From: Rudanella paleaurantiibacter | Lineage (GTDB): Bacteria > Bacteroidota > Bacteroidia > Cytophagales > Spirosomataceae | Length of the DNA stretch: 64,000 bases | Reading direction: 5' to 3' | NCBI RefSeq assembly: GCF_009184635.1 | Contig: NZ_WELI01000001.1 | Coordinates: 372,001-436,000, forward strand | Shown here: positions 57,250 to 64,000 of the stretch, one piece after another | How the letters are laid out: each line of letters begins with the position of its first letter | How positions within the stretch are numbered: position 1 is the first letter of the stretch | The notes under the pieces: generated by a model | The model's database searches: none | What the model saw: the letters and a program-made list of their open reading frames with translations, nothing else | What the model was told of the DNA's origin: nothing | Made by a program: the position numbers and the translations under genes

Positions 57250-58506
57250 ATGAAACTAAACATTACGACCAAAATCGTCATTGGCTTTGTGCTGGGTGTC
57301 GTGATTGGTCAGATACTACACAGTACCACCGATCCCGAAACGGCCAAATCTGTTTCCGACAAATTCCAGTTGCTTAGCCGCATTTTTCTGAAGCTTATTA
57401 AGATGATTGTAGGGCCGCTGGTGTTCTCAACGCTGGTGGTAGGTATTGCCAAACTGGGCGACTTTAAGGCCGTAGGTCGCATCGGTATCAAGACCCTCGG
57501 CTACTTTTATTTCGCCACTATTTTGTCGCTAATCATCGGTTTGGTGGTTGTTAACGTGACGCGCCCCGGCGAAATCCAAAGCTGGCCGCGCCCGTCGGCC
57601 GGTACGGCTACCGGCATTGAAGGCAAGAAGCTAAACAGCCTTGAAGACTTTATCCTGCATATTTTCCCCGACAGTGCGTTCCGGGCCCTGGCCGAGAACG
57701 AAATTCTCCAGATTGTGGTCTTCGCCCTGTTTTTTGGGGTTGCGCTGGGTGCCATTGGTGAGAAAGGCAAAGGGCTACTCAAAGCGCTCGACGCTCTGAG
57801 CGAGGTGGTATTTAAGATGGTAGGCTACGTGATGCAGATGGCGCCGTTTGCGGTGCTGGGTGCTATGACCGCCGTAGTAGCGGCCAAAGGGCTGGGCATT
57901 CTGGTCTCATACGCGTACCTGCTGATCTGCTTCTTCGGTGGGTTGCTGTTCTTTATTTTCGTGGTGCTGTTTGCCATTTGTACGGTGGTAGGCATCCCGT
58001 TCTTTAAGCTGATGGCGCAGGTCAAAGACGCCCTGCTGCTGTCGTTCAGTACGGCGAGTTCGGAGGCCTCATTACCGCAGCAGATTAAAGCGCTTGAGAA
58101 CTTCGGTATCTCGTCGCGGATTATTGGCTTTGTATTGCCGTTGGGATATTCGTTTAACCTCGATGGCTCCATGATGTACATGACCTTTGCTACGGGTTTT
58201 CTGGCGCAAGCCTATGGCGTGCCCCTCACGCTCGAACAGCAGGTGCTCATGCTGCTGACCCTGATGGTGACGTCGAAAGGTATTGCGGGGGTTCCACGGG
58301 CCTCGCTCGTGGTGATTGCCGGTACCATGGCTATGTTCGACCTGCCGCCCGAAGGGTTGGCCCTTATTCTCGGTATCGATCCTTTCCTCGACATGGGCCG
58401 CTCGGCTACGAGCGTAGCGGGCAATGCCGTGGCTACTGCCGTAGTCGCGAAGTGGGAAGGAGAGTATCATCCCGGTCGTGAAGTGCCGGTAGATGAGGAG
58501 GTGTAA
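57250..58506 (+). CDS. Dicarboxylate/amino-acid:cation symporter (DAACS family)
   Basis: 418 residues with eight helices plus two re-entrant loops. Family marks are LSRIFLKLIKMIVGPLVFSTLVVGIAKLG, the Ser-rich loop FSTASSEASLPQQIKALENFGIS, GYSFNLDGSMMYMTFATGF (the NMDGT-type sodium site, here NLDGS) and VTSKGIAGVPRASLVVIAGT, then DPFLDMGRSATSVAGNAVATAVVAKWEGE. It imports glutamate, aspartate or C4 acids with sodium or protons. Which one cannot be told. Confidence 0.94.
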   Translation: MKLNITTKIVIGFVLGVVIGQILHSTTDPETAKSVSDKFQLLSRIFLKLIKMIVGPLVFSTLVVGIAKLGDFKAVGRIGIKTLGYFYFATILSLIIGLVVVNVTRPGEIQSWPRPSAGTATGIEGKKLNSLEDFILHIFPDSAFRALAENEILQIVVFALFFGVALGAIGEKGKGLLKALDALSEVVFKMVGYVMQMAPFAVLGAMTAVVAAKGLGILVSYAYLLICFFGGLLFFIFVVLFAICTVVGIPFFKLMAQVKDALLLSFSTASSEASLPQQIKALENFGISSRIIGFVLPLGYSFNLDGSMMYMTFATGFLAQAYGVPLTLEQQVLMLLTLMVTSKGIAGVPRASLVVIAGTMAMFDLPPEGLALILGIDPFLDMGRSATSVAGNAVATAVVAKWEGEYHPGREVPVDEEV

Positions 58507-58534
58507 GGAATTAGCACATCATGCTCCATAACAG

Positions 58535-58567
58535 AAAACCGGTCGGATTTCCGACCGGTTTTGCTTT
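58535..58567 (+). terminator. Terminator after the symporter gene
   Basis: AAAACCGGTCGG / CCGACCGGTTTT around ATTT, then GCTTTT. Confidence 0.88.
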
Positions 58568-58692
58568 TAAAACATACTCAGTTTAGTATGGTAGGTTAGG
58601 TAATCCTCAATTGGTTTTGCCGGTCAGTAAGGGGTTCAGTTACGTTGGCCGACATACAGACCAAACCTATTGGATAAGTACTTCATCTCTGC

Positions 58693-58750
58693 TATCCCAA
58701 TGGGTAGTATTTCCGCAAAGTTTACAGACTACCCCATCGGGTAGTCTGTA
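58693..58750. repeat. Nested GGGTAG palindromes between convergent genes
   Basis: TACAGACTACCC / GGGTAGTCTGTA around CATC (58723-58750) is perfect; just before it, TATCCC-AAT-GGGTAGTA (58693-58709) is a shorter relative. There is no T tract. It lies in the 267-base gap before the LuxR-type gene's stop. Confidence 0.7.
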
Positions 58751-58773
58751 TAATTCTACTTGAAGTGATTTGG

Positions 58774-60018
58774 TTACTTCTTGATATTCACTAAAAACTC
58801 TTTTCGGTCTTTAATATCAAGTAATTGGTAAATGTTTTTGATGTGGTATTTGACCGTATTTTCCGAAATAAAGAGTTTGTCAGCAATCTCGCGGTTCGAT
58901 AATCCCTCTGCCATGTAGTTGAGCACCTCGCGCTGCCGTTCCGACAGGGCGTTGAGGTACGATTGTTCGGTCATGACCGCTTCGGGCTGGGCGGTTTTAC
59001 TCGCTATAATGTAGTGTTCCAGCTCTGCCTTCATCTGCGTTAGTTCGGTCTCAATGCGAGCCTGTTTGCGTCGGTAGGTGACCAGCCAGAAAAGCAACCC
59101 AATACTGGCTAGCAAAAGCCCGATGGCCAACGCCGTCACGAGTTGGCGGTTGGAACGTTCGGTATTTAACTGATCGTCTTTGTCGCGCAGCAGAATGGTC
59201 TCTTTCTGGTTGTGCAGAGCCGAAAGCTTTTCCTCCTGAGCGTATAGATTCCGAAGCGAGTCGAGGGTTTGGGTTGTATTGGTGATACCCGTTACATCGT
59301 TTCGTTGCCGGTATATATTCAGGAGTTCTTCGTAGGCGTAGAGGTGGTATTTGATGATACCGCACGAATCAGCCTGCGCCGATGATTGACGTAGAGCGGC
59401 CCGAAGCTTATCCATCCGGTTGATGGCTGCGTAAAGCTGCATTTTCTTGACCAGAATCATCGGCAGGTCGCAGGGCGACGACGTGCGCAGCCAGCCAAGG
59501 GCTCGGTCATAAGCCGCTTCGGCTTCGGTGTATTGCTTGTTCAGAAACAAGAGGTATCCCTGCTGCATCACCAGTTTAGCTTTATTCTCCTGGTCAATAT
59601 GCCGGAAGTAGGTAGCCTCCAGCCGCTTCATGAGACTATCGGCTTTGGCGTACTCGTGAATATCGAAGTAAACAAACGCTTCCTGACTTTCGATAGTGGC
59701 CAGATACTTATCCCTGTTTGTTGTTTGATCGGCAAAGCGCCGGGCTGTTGTCAAAAACCGTAGGGTCGACTGGTAATCGGACACCCGTTTGTACGTGTAC
59801 GAAAGCCAGAGCGCAGCCTGATACTTCTCATCGGCACTGTACAAATCGCTCTCCAGAACAGGCAGTAGTAAGGCCTGTGACTCGGTATACTTTAATTGAT
59901 TGTTAAGAGTATATATTTTCTGCTCAAGTTGGCGAAAAGGTACATTTTGTGCCCATGCGGGTGTGAATGTTAATAAAAAGGGTAAAATGAGAAGAAGGTA
60001 AGTACGAATACTGTACAT
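58774..60018 (-). CDS. Membrane LuxR-type regulator with TPR-like repeats
   Basis: 414 residues from ATG 60018. A signal-like start (YSIRTYLLLILPFLLTFTPAWAQN) precedes alpha-helical, TPR-like units (about 30-260), then one helix (LVTALAIGLLLASIGLLFWLV), a coiled coil (about 310-345) and a LuxR HTH at the C-terminus (ALSERQREVLNYMAEGLSNREIADKLFISENTVKYHIKNIYQLL). The DNA-binding part would face the cytoplasm and the repeats the periplasm, so it may sense envelope signals directly. Such layouts are common in Bacteroidota. It has a good promoter. Confidence 0.88.
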   Translation of the reverse strand: MYSIRTYLLLILPFLLTFTPAWAQNVPFRQLEQKIYTLNNQLKYTESQALLLPVLESDLYSADEKYQAALWLSYTYKRVSDYQSTLRFLTTARRFADQTTNRDKYLATIESQEAFVYFDIHEYAKADSLMKRLEATYFRHIDQENKAKLVMQQGYLLFLNKQYTEAEAAYDRALGWLRTSSPCDLPMILVKKMQLYAAINRMDKLRAALRQSSAQADSCGIIKYHLYAYEELLNIYRQRNDVTGITNTTQTLDSLRNLYAQEEKLSALHNQKETILLRDKDDQLNTERSNRQLVTALAIGLLLASIGLLFWLVTYRRKQARIETELTQMKAELEHYIIASKTAQPEAVMTEQSYLNALSERQREVLNYMAEGLSNREIADKLFISENTVKYHIKNIYQLLDIKDRKEFLVNIKK

Positions 60019-60036
60019 AATATAGAGACTAAAGCG

Positions 60037-60065
60037 CAAACATATGGATTCGTACATAATATCAA
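60037..60065 (-). promoter_or_regulatory. Candidate promoter for the LuxR-type regulator
   Basis: On the minus strand, TTG (60063-60065), 18 bases, then TATGTTTG (60037-60044). It lies 19 bases upstream of the ATG; both boxes match the Bacteroidota consensus. Confidence 0.6.
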
Positions 60066-60102
60066 AACGGTTCCTGTGAGCTTCGGGGGCTAGTCACATA
60101 CG

Positions 60103-60138
60103 AAAAAAAAGAACCTCCCGATTTGCTCAGGAGGTTCT
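60103..60138 (-). terminator. Terminator after the ABC permease gene
   Basis: AGAACCTCC / GGAGGTTCT with an 11-base loop; eight A on the plus strand give a T tract on the minus strand. Confidence 0.85.
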
Positions 60139-60159
60139 CTGTAGAGAGGTATTAGCCGA

Positions 60160-61515
60160 TCAGGCTTTGTAGAAAATCCACTTCGATAGTTCGGCAAACG
60201 TAGGTTTCTTGCCATACATTAGAATACCCACCCGGTAAATGCGGGCGGCTACCCACGCAACCCCGATAAAGCCCCCAATCAGCAGCGCAACCGACAAGGC
60301 AATTTCCCAAAGTGGAACGCCAAACGGTACCCGTACCATCATAATGACGGGGGAGGTGAACGGAATCATCGAAAACCAGAAGGCAATGGGACCGTCGGGC
60401 TCCCGAATCACAAATTGGGCCATGATAAAGGCCAGAATGAGCGGAATCGTGATCGGGAACATAAACTGTTGCACGTCGGTCTCGTTGTCGACGGCGGCTC
60501 CAACGGCCGCAAACAGGGCGCTGTAGAGCAGGTAGCCTCCCACAAAGTAAATCCCGAAGCAAACGAGTAGCATGGTCCAGTCGAGCGTGCTAACGGCGGC
60601 TTTGGCCTTACTGAACACGTTGGCTGTTGCGGGGCTTGCCGTGGGTACGGCCGGTGCGTTCGCGTCGGTCACGGTTGTGCCGTTGGCCGCCTGCCCCGGT
60701 TGGTTGTACATGCTACTGTTGCCCATTTTGGCCACGGTGTCGGGGCCAAAAGCAGCCGATAGGGCCGACGACAGCCCGAACGTGAGCAGAATCCAGAGCA
60801 GAAACTGGGTAAGCCCTACCAGCGCAACCCCGATAATCTTACCCGCCATGAGCTGAAACGGCTTCACCGATGAGATGATAACCTCAACAATCCGGTTGGT
60901 TTTTTCTTCCAGTACCCCCCGCATTACCTGCGCGCCGTACAGAAAAATGGTGAAGTAAATAGCAAAGGCAAATAGGTAGCCAAGGGCCGTAGCCGCGCCT
61001 GAGCTACTGTCTTTTTCGCCTTCGTCGCTCAGGTTGTACGTATCGGCCGTAACTTTCACCTTCGTGCTTTCCAGTACCTTGCGGTCAATACCGGCCTGCA
61101 ACAGCTTTTGGTTTTCAATTTCCTGTTCAACGGCGTCTTCAATGCCGTTCTGAACCCCCAAACTCACGTTTTTCTCAGCATACAGCTTCAACGATTTAGG
61201 GTTCTCCATAATATCGGCCGGAATGTACACCAGTACGTCGTAGCCGCTTTTGGTAAACTCTTTCTTTGCTTTTTCGAGCGGCAGGTTACCCGCTTCAAAC
61301 TTCAGTTCGTTGGTCGATTTAAAGACCGAGGCAAACCGCTTGCTGTCGTCAATGACCTGTACTTTTTTGAGGTCGGTGTTGCGCATGGCCAAATACACCG
61401 GCAGCAGCCAGATGGCCGACATCAGTATGGGCGTCAGGAGCGTCATCACGATAAATGACTTTTTCTTGACGCGGACCAGATACTCGCGTTGAAGGACTAG
61501 GAATATGGTTCTCAT
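60160..61515 (-). CDS. ABC-2 type exporter permease (NatB-like)
   Basis: 451 residues from ATG 61515. One N-terminal helix (KKKSFIVMTLLTPILMSAIWLLPVYLAMRN), a soluble loop (about 45-185), then five or six helices with RGVLEEKTNRIVEVIISSVKPFQLMAGKIIGVALVGLTQFLLWI, which is the NatB/ABC-2 signature. It partners with the ATPase gene just upstream on the same strand. NatAB moves sodium outward; other substrates are known for relatives, so the substrate is open. A heptad-type hairpin separates the two genes. Confidence 0.9.
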   Translation of the reverse strand: MRTIFLVLQREYLVRVKKKSFIVMTLLTPILMSAIWLLPVYLAMRNTDLKKVQVIDDSKRFASVFKSTNELKFEAGNLPLEKAKKEFTKSGYDVLVYIPADIMENPKSLKLYAEKNVSLGVQNGIEDAVEQEIENQKLLQAGIDRKVLESTKVKVTADTYNLSDEGEKDSSSGAATALGYLFAFAIYFTIFLYGAQVMRGVLEEKTNRIVEVIISSVKPFQLMAGKIIGVALVGLTQFLLWILLTFGLSSALSAAFGPDTVAKMGNSSMYNQPGQAANGTTVTDANAPAVPTASPATANVFSKAKAAVSTLDWTMLLVCFGIYFVGGYLLYSALFAAVGAAVDNETDVQQFMFPITIPLILAFIMAQFVIREPDGPIAFWFSMIPFTSPVIMMVRVPFGVPLWEIALSVALLIGGFIGVAWVAARIYRVGILMYGKKPTFAELSKWIFYKA

Positions 61516-61518
61516 GGG

Positions 61519-61603
61519 AGTGATGATAATGCACAATGATGAATGCGTAGGGTGTACTGGGGTTGGCGCAAATTGTTGCGCATTACGCAGTCATCATTAT
61601 GCA
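61519..61603. repeat. Heptad-type inverted repeat between the exporter genes
   Basis: TGATAAT GCACAAT GATGAAT GCGTAGG pairs with GCATTAC GCAGTCA TCATTAT GCATTAT in seven-base steps. It separates the ATPase gene from the permease gene. Confidence 0.75.
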
Positions 61604-62518
61604 TTATTTTTCGTTTACGGCTTTGATAAAGATGTCGTTCATGCTGGGGATGTTCTCGCCGAAGCTGCGGACGGCTACCCGCTCAAGCAGGGTCCGAATA
61701 AGGTCATTGACCGACGCATCGGGCGGAATCCGGATGTCGGCACGGGTGAAGTTATCGTCGGTAGGCTTGCTGCCAACTACCTGAAACGCCGAAGGTAGAT
61801 CCGTTAGGCTGCCCTGGTATTCAACGTGGTAGGTGTGCGTTTTGAACTGCTCCTTGATCGTGCGCTTGGGGCCATCGAGTACCTTGCGCGAGCGGTTAAT
61901 GAGGGCAATGTGGTCGCACAACTCCTCGACCGATTCCATGCGGTGGGTCGAGAAAATAATGGTAGCCCCGTTCTTTTTCAGCTCCAGAATCTCATCTTTT
62001 ATCAGATTGGCGTTGATTGGGTCGAAGCCCGAGAAGGGTTCGTCCAGAATAATCAGGTCGGGCTCGTGCAGAACCGTAGCCACAAACTGAATTTTCTGCT
62101 GCATTCCCTTTGAGAGGTCTTCTACATTTTTCTCCCACCAGGTTTTGATATCAAACTTGGTGAACCAGATTTTGAGCTTCTCCATAGCCTGCCGCTCGGT
62201 CAGGCCCTTGAGTTGGGCCAGATACAGCAGTTGCTCGCCTACCTTCATTTTTTTGTAGAGCCCGCGCTCTTCGGGCAGGTAGCCAATGCGCCGGATGTGG
62301 TCGGGGCGGAGGGGCTCGCCCCCCAGAAACACCTCGCCCGCGTCGGGGGCGGTAATCTGGTTAATGATGCGGATAAGAGAGGTTTTACCCGCCCCGTTCG
62401 GTCCCAGCAAACCAAAAATGCTACCGCTGGGTACGGTCAGACTAACATCGTCGAGTGCCCGGTGTTGGGCGTACTGTTTGACAATATTGCGCGTTTCGAG
62501 AATAGATTTTGGGATCAC
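61604..62518 (-). CDS. ABC transporter ATP-binding protein (NatA-like)
   Basis: 304 residues. Walker A is GLLGPNGAGKTSL, the signature is VEDLSKGMQQKIQFVATVLHEP, and Walker B is LIILDEPFSGFDPINANL, with the H-loop in IIFSTHRMESVEELCDH. The C-terminal 80 residues are an accessory domain of the NatA/DUF4162 type. It forms a dimer with the permease subunit in the following gene and powers export by hydrolysing ATP. Confidence 0.94.
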   Translation of the reverse strand: MIPKSILETRNIVKQYAQHRALDDVSLTVPSGSIFGLLGPNGAGKTSLIRIINQITAPDAGEVFLGGEPLRPDHIRRIGYLPEERGLYKKMKVGEQLLYLAQLKGLTERQAMEKLKIWFTKFDIKTWWEKNVEDLSKGMQQKIQFVATVLHEPDLIILDEPFSGFDPINANLIKDEILELKKNGATIIFSTHRMESVEELCDHIALINRSRKVLDGPKRTIKEQFKTHTYHVEYQGSLTDLPSAFQVVGSKPTDDNFTRADIRIPPDASVNDLIRTLLERVAVRSFGENIPSMNDIFIKAVNEK

Positions 62519-62557
62519 AGGCTAAAGTCCGTTTGCCAGGTAGTTAAGAGTACAGAC

Positions 62558-62565
62558 CAAATATA
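62558..62565 (-). promoter_or_regulatory. Candidate -7 box for the ABC exporter operon
   Basis: The minus strand reads TATATTTG (TAnnTTTG), 40 bases before the ATPase ATG. Confidence 0.4.
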
Positions 62566-62667
62566 CGGTCTAAACGGTGGCAGCGGCATAGAATCGGACA
62601 AACGATGTCCGGCGTGTGACAAACCCCTTTTTTTAGGGGATGAACGCCATCAGACCGGAAGGACGTA

Positions 62668-63114
62668 TTACTGCCGCCGGGCCCGGATCGTTGTGGTGTA
62701 GAGCCGATCGACGGTGGTAATGTCGAGAGCGCCGTCGGTAATAGAGCCAATGGGCTTGCTGTCGTACGTTTGCAGCAGTACTGATTTGTTGCCGTTTTTC
62801 ACGATGCGCATGGACGTGGGAAACGGGCTGAAGATCGTTGTGTTCTGGAGGCTTAGCACCTGACTAACGTCTACAAATTCGCGACCACTGCTCACCACCG
62901 AGATTGTTCCGATAGCGCCAACTTTCGCTTTGTCGTATTCGGTCCCGTTGGCATTGTAGTAGTCGATGGTATAGTTACCCACCACGGCGGCCCCTGGGTT
63001 CTCGGGGTCGATGGGATCGTCTTCTTTCCGGCTACAGGCCGCAAGACTCAGAAAAAACAGACTAACAAACAGCAGAGTGAGGCTCGGGCGAAGCCGAAGG
63101 AAGAGAGTTTTCAT
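62668..63114 (-). CDS. Small lipoprotein of unknown function
   Basis: 148 residues from ATG 63114; the frame is open further upstream into the neighbouring gene's region but the signal starts here. MKTLFLRLRPSLTLLFVSLFFLSLAACSRKEDD is a lipoprotein signal with lipobox LAAC, followed by an acidic stretch that favours outer-membrane or surface location in Bacteroidota. The body is beta-rich (VVGNYTIDYYNANGTEYDKAKVGAIGTISV). No family is recognised. Confidence 0.78.
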   Translation of the reverse strand: MKTLFLRLRPSLTLLFVSLFFLSLAACSRKEDDPIDPENPGAAVVGNYTIDYYNANGTEYDKAKVGAIGTISVVSSGREFVDVSQVLSLQNTTIFSPFPTSMRIVKNGNKSVLLQTYDSKPIGSITDGALDITTVDRLYTTTIRARRQ

Positions 63115-63217
63115 AAAGGGATAGAGACGTTGAGCAAAACGAAATTCGCCCCGGCTACTCAGAAGCAGAGCTGCCGGGGCGAGTACAAGGTATATACGTC
63201 GGAAGTGGGCAAATGGT

Positions 63218-63640
63218 TTAAACCATGTACTTGCCCCGTACCTGAAACAAAAGGTACAGACCCAGTAAAAACGACAGTATAACACCGATAATGTCAAACG
63301 AAATAATGGCCGACGCGATGTAGAGCAACTCGGCAACGTACATCTTGGTCCAGCTTTCGCGGGTGCGTTTGAACAGGCCCGGAATGGCCAGCACCCCTAT
63401 AATCAGCGATGCTACCACGAGTAAAAGTGATAAACTGGCTCGCAGATTCAGAAAGAAACCACTCAGAATAGCCACCCCGCCCCCAAAAATAATAGCCAGC
63501 ATAGATAGGGGTAAAAAGATGACGGCTATGTATGGTACGTATTTGGCAAAACCCTCCCGAAACTCTTCGGGCAACTGAAATGGGGCTTTTTCCGTAAAGA
63601 GAGGGGCCAGTTCGGGCTCCAGCACAGCTTGTTGTGTCAT
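63218..63640 (-). CDS. Small membrane protein of unknown function
   Basis: 140 residues from ATG 63640. A soluble start (TQQAVLEPELAPLFTEKAPFQLPEEFREGFAKY) leads to three or four helices: VPYIAVIFLPLSMLAIIFGGGVAIL, LSLLLVVASLIIGVLAIPGLF, LLYIASAIISFDIIGVILSFLLGLYLLFQVRG. No catalytic motif. It lies 103 bases before the small lipoprotein, possibly in the same unit. Confidence 0.75.
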   Translation of the reverse strand: MTQQAVLEPELAPLFTEKAPFQLPEEFREGFAKYVPYIAVIFLPLSMLAIIFGGGVAILSGFFLNLRASLSLLLVVASLIIGVLAIPGLFKRTRESWTKMYVAELLYIASAIISFDIIGVILSFLLGLYLLFQVRGKYMV

Positions 63641-63771
63641 AGCGAAAAGATTAAGAGGTTTTAGGTACAAATGGCTGAAAAACAGCACCCTAACCTATCG
63701 AATCGCTGGCACAATGTCAAGCGGGCAGTCCCAGCTTTGACGGAAAGGCAAAGCCGGAACTGCCGCATTAA

Positions 63772-63998
63772 CTAAGGCTGGAGAATCCCGGCGAGGTTGG
63801 CCGGTGAGTAATTGATGCTTTTGAGCGTTTTTTTGTCTTCATCCCGGAAGACCAGATACCGCCCGTCAGACTCAACATAGTGACAGGCAACGCCTTTGGC
63901 CTGGTAGAAGGCCACGGTGGCTTCGGCTTCGTCGGTAGTGAGGCAGGCCTTACTCATGTTGGAGCGCTGCACCTCATCAAACAGGGCCTTGAACTGAT
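63772..63998 (-). CDS. Partial hypothetical protein (cut by window edge)
   Basis: The frame is open from the window edge to a stop at 63772 (75 codons in the window); a GTG at 63972 is only one possible start. The visible end reads SKACLTTDEAEATVAFYQAKGVACHYVESDGRYLVFRDEDKKTLKSINYSPANLAGILQP. No family was recognised. It is likely the C-terminus of a larger gene to the right. Confidence 0.6.
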   Translation of the reverse strand, partial: QFKALFDEVQRSNMSKACLTTDEAEATVAFYQAKGVACHYVESDGRYLVFRDEDKKTLKSINYSPANLAGILQP

Positions 63999-64000
63999 GG

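Overview
The window looks like a chromosomal segment of a Bacteroidota bacterium in the Cytophagales, probably Spirosomataceae (Spirosoma/Rudanella-like). The grounds are: a gliding-motility ABC permease (GldF); a C-terminal type IX secretion (T9SS) sorting domain; DUF4199 and DUF3098 proteins; the typical ftsX-DUF3098-uppP-truB-ribF operon; several TAnnTTTG (-7) promoter boxes; no obvious Shine-Dalgarno sequences; and a moderately high GC content. The genus is an inference. No rRNA, tRNA, CRISPR array, prophage or insertion sequence was seen.

Layout. 1-3.3 kb: end of a surface-sugar or peptide-modification locus with a GT2 glycosyltransferase (cut by the edge), an HprK-like kinase fused to a second GT2 domain, a PqqD-like protein with an unusual conserved-looking tail, and a divergent methyltransferase. 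3.4-8.3 kb: four exported enzymes on the minus strand (FG-GAP protein, GH109-like oxidoreductase, class V aminotransferase fold, PHB-depolymerase-like esterase). 8.4-12.5 kb: gcvH, a dihydroorotase-like protein lacking metal ligands, two DUF4199 membrane proteins, gldF and vanZ. 12.6-15.8 kb: TPR protein and M61 peptidase. 16-21.3 kb: rpmH-rnpA, a C-terminal processing protease, tsaB, a GntP permease and a GyrI-like protein. 21.6-25.6 kb: ribF-truB-uppP-DUF3098-ftsX on the minus strand. 25.8-33.3 kb: GH97 glucosidase, MocR regulator, hydrolase, AraC-MGMT fusion, serine hydrolase and response regulator. 33.4-37.3 kb: lipoprotein, bifunctional-nuclease-like protein, etfBA and a TPR protein. 37.4-40.9 kb: two exported ferritin-like proteins and a short alpha-glucan phosphorylase-like protein without the PLP lysine. 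40.9-48.1 kb: FAD oxidoreductase, NUC1 endonuclease, LolC/E-type permease, rbfA, GT-C-like membrane protein, rpiB and a LOG-family protein. 48.1-54.6 kb: a duplicated HTH/lipoprotein module flanking a large T9SS-sorted sialate-esterase-like protein, then a ComEA-like helix-hairpin-helix protein. 54.8-64 kb: glyS, SRPBCC protein, DctA-like symporter, a membrane LuxR/TPR regulator, a NatAB-type ABC exporter, and small envelope proteins.

Most of the window is housekeeping. The less ordinary parts are: (1) the kinase-glycosyltransferase fusion with a PqqD-like partner; (2) a family of intergenic inverted repeats built from degenerate seven-base units, two of which share an identical 25-base stretch; (3) the 48-53.5 kb duplication, where a small LuxR-type HTH gene is broken at a run of nine C and one added base would restore an 80-residue frame; and (4) two enzyme-like proteins (dihydroorotase and glucan phosphorylase) whose key catalytic residues are replaced.

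All calls are by eye from sequence and family knowledge. No database search was run.
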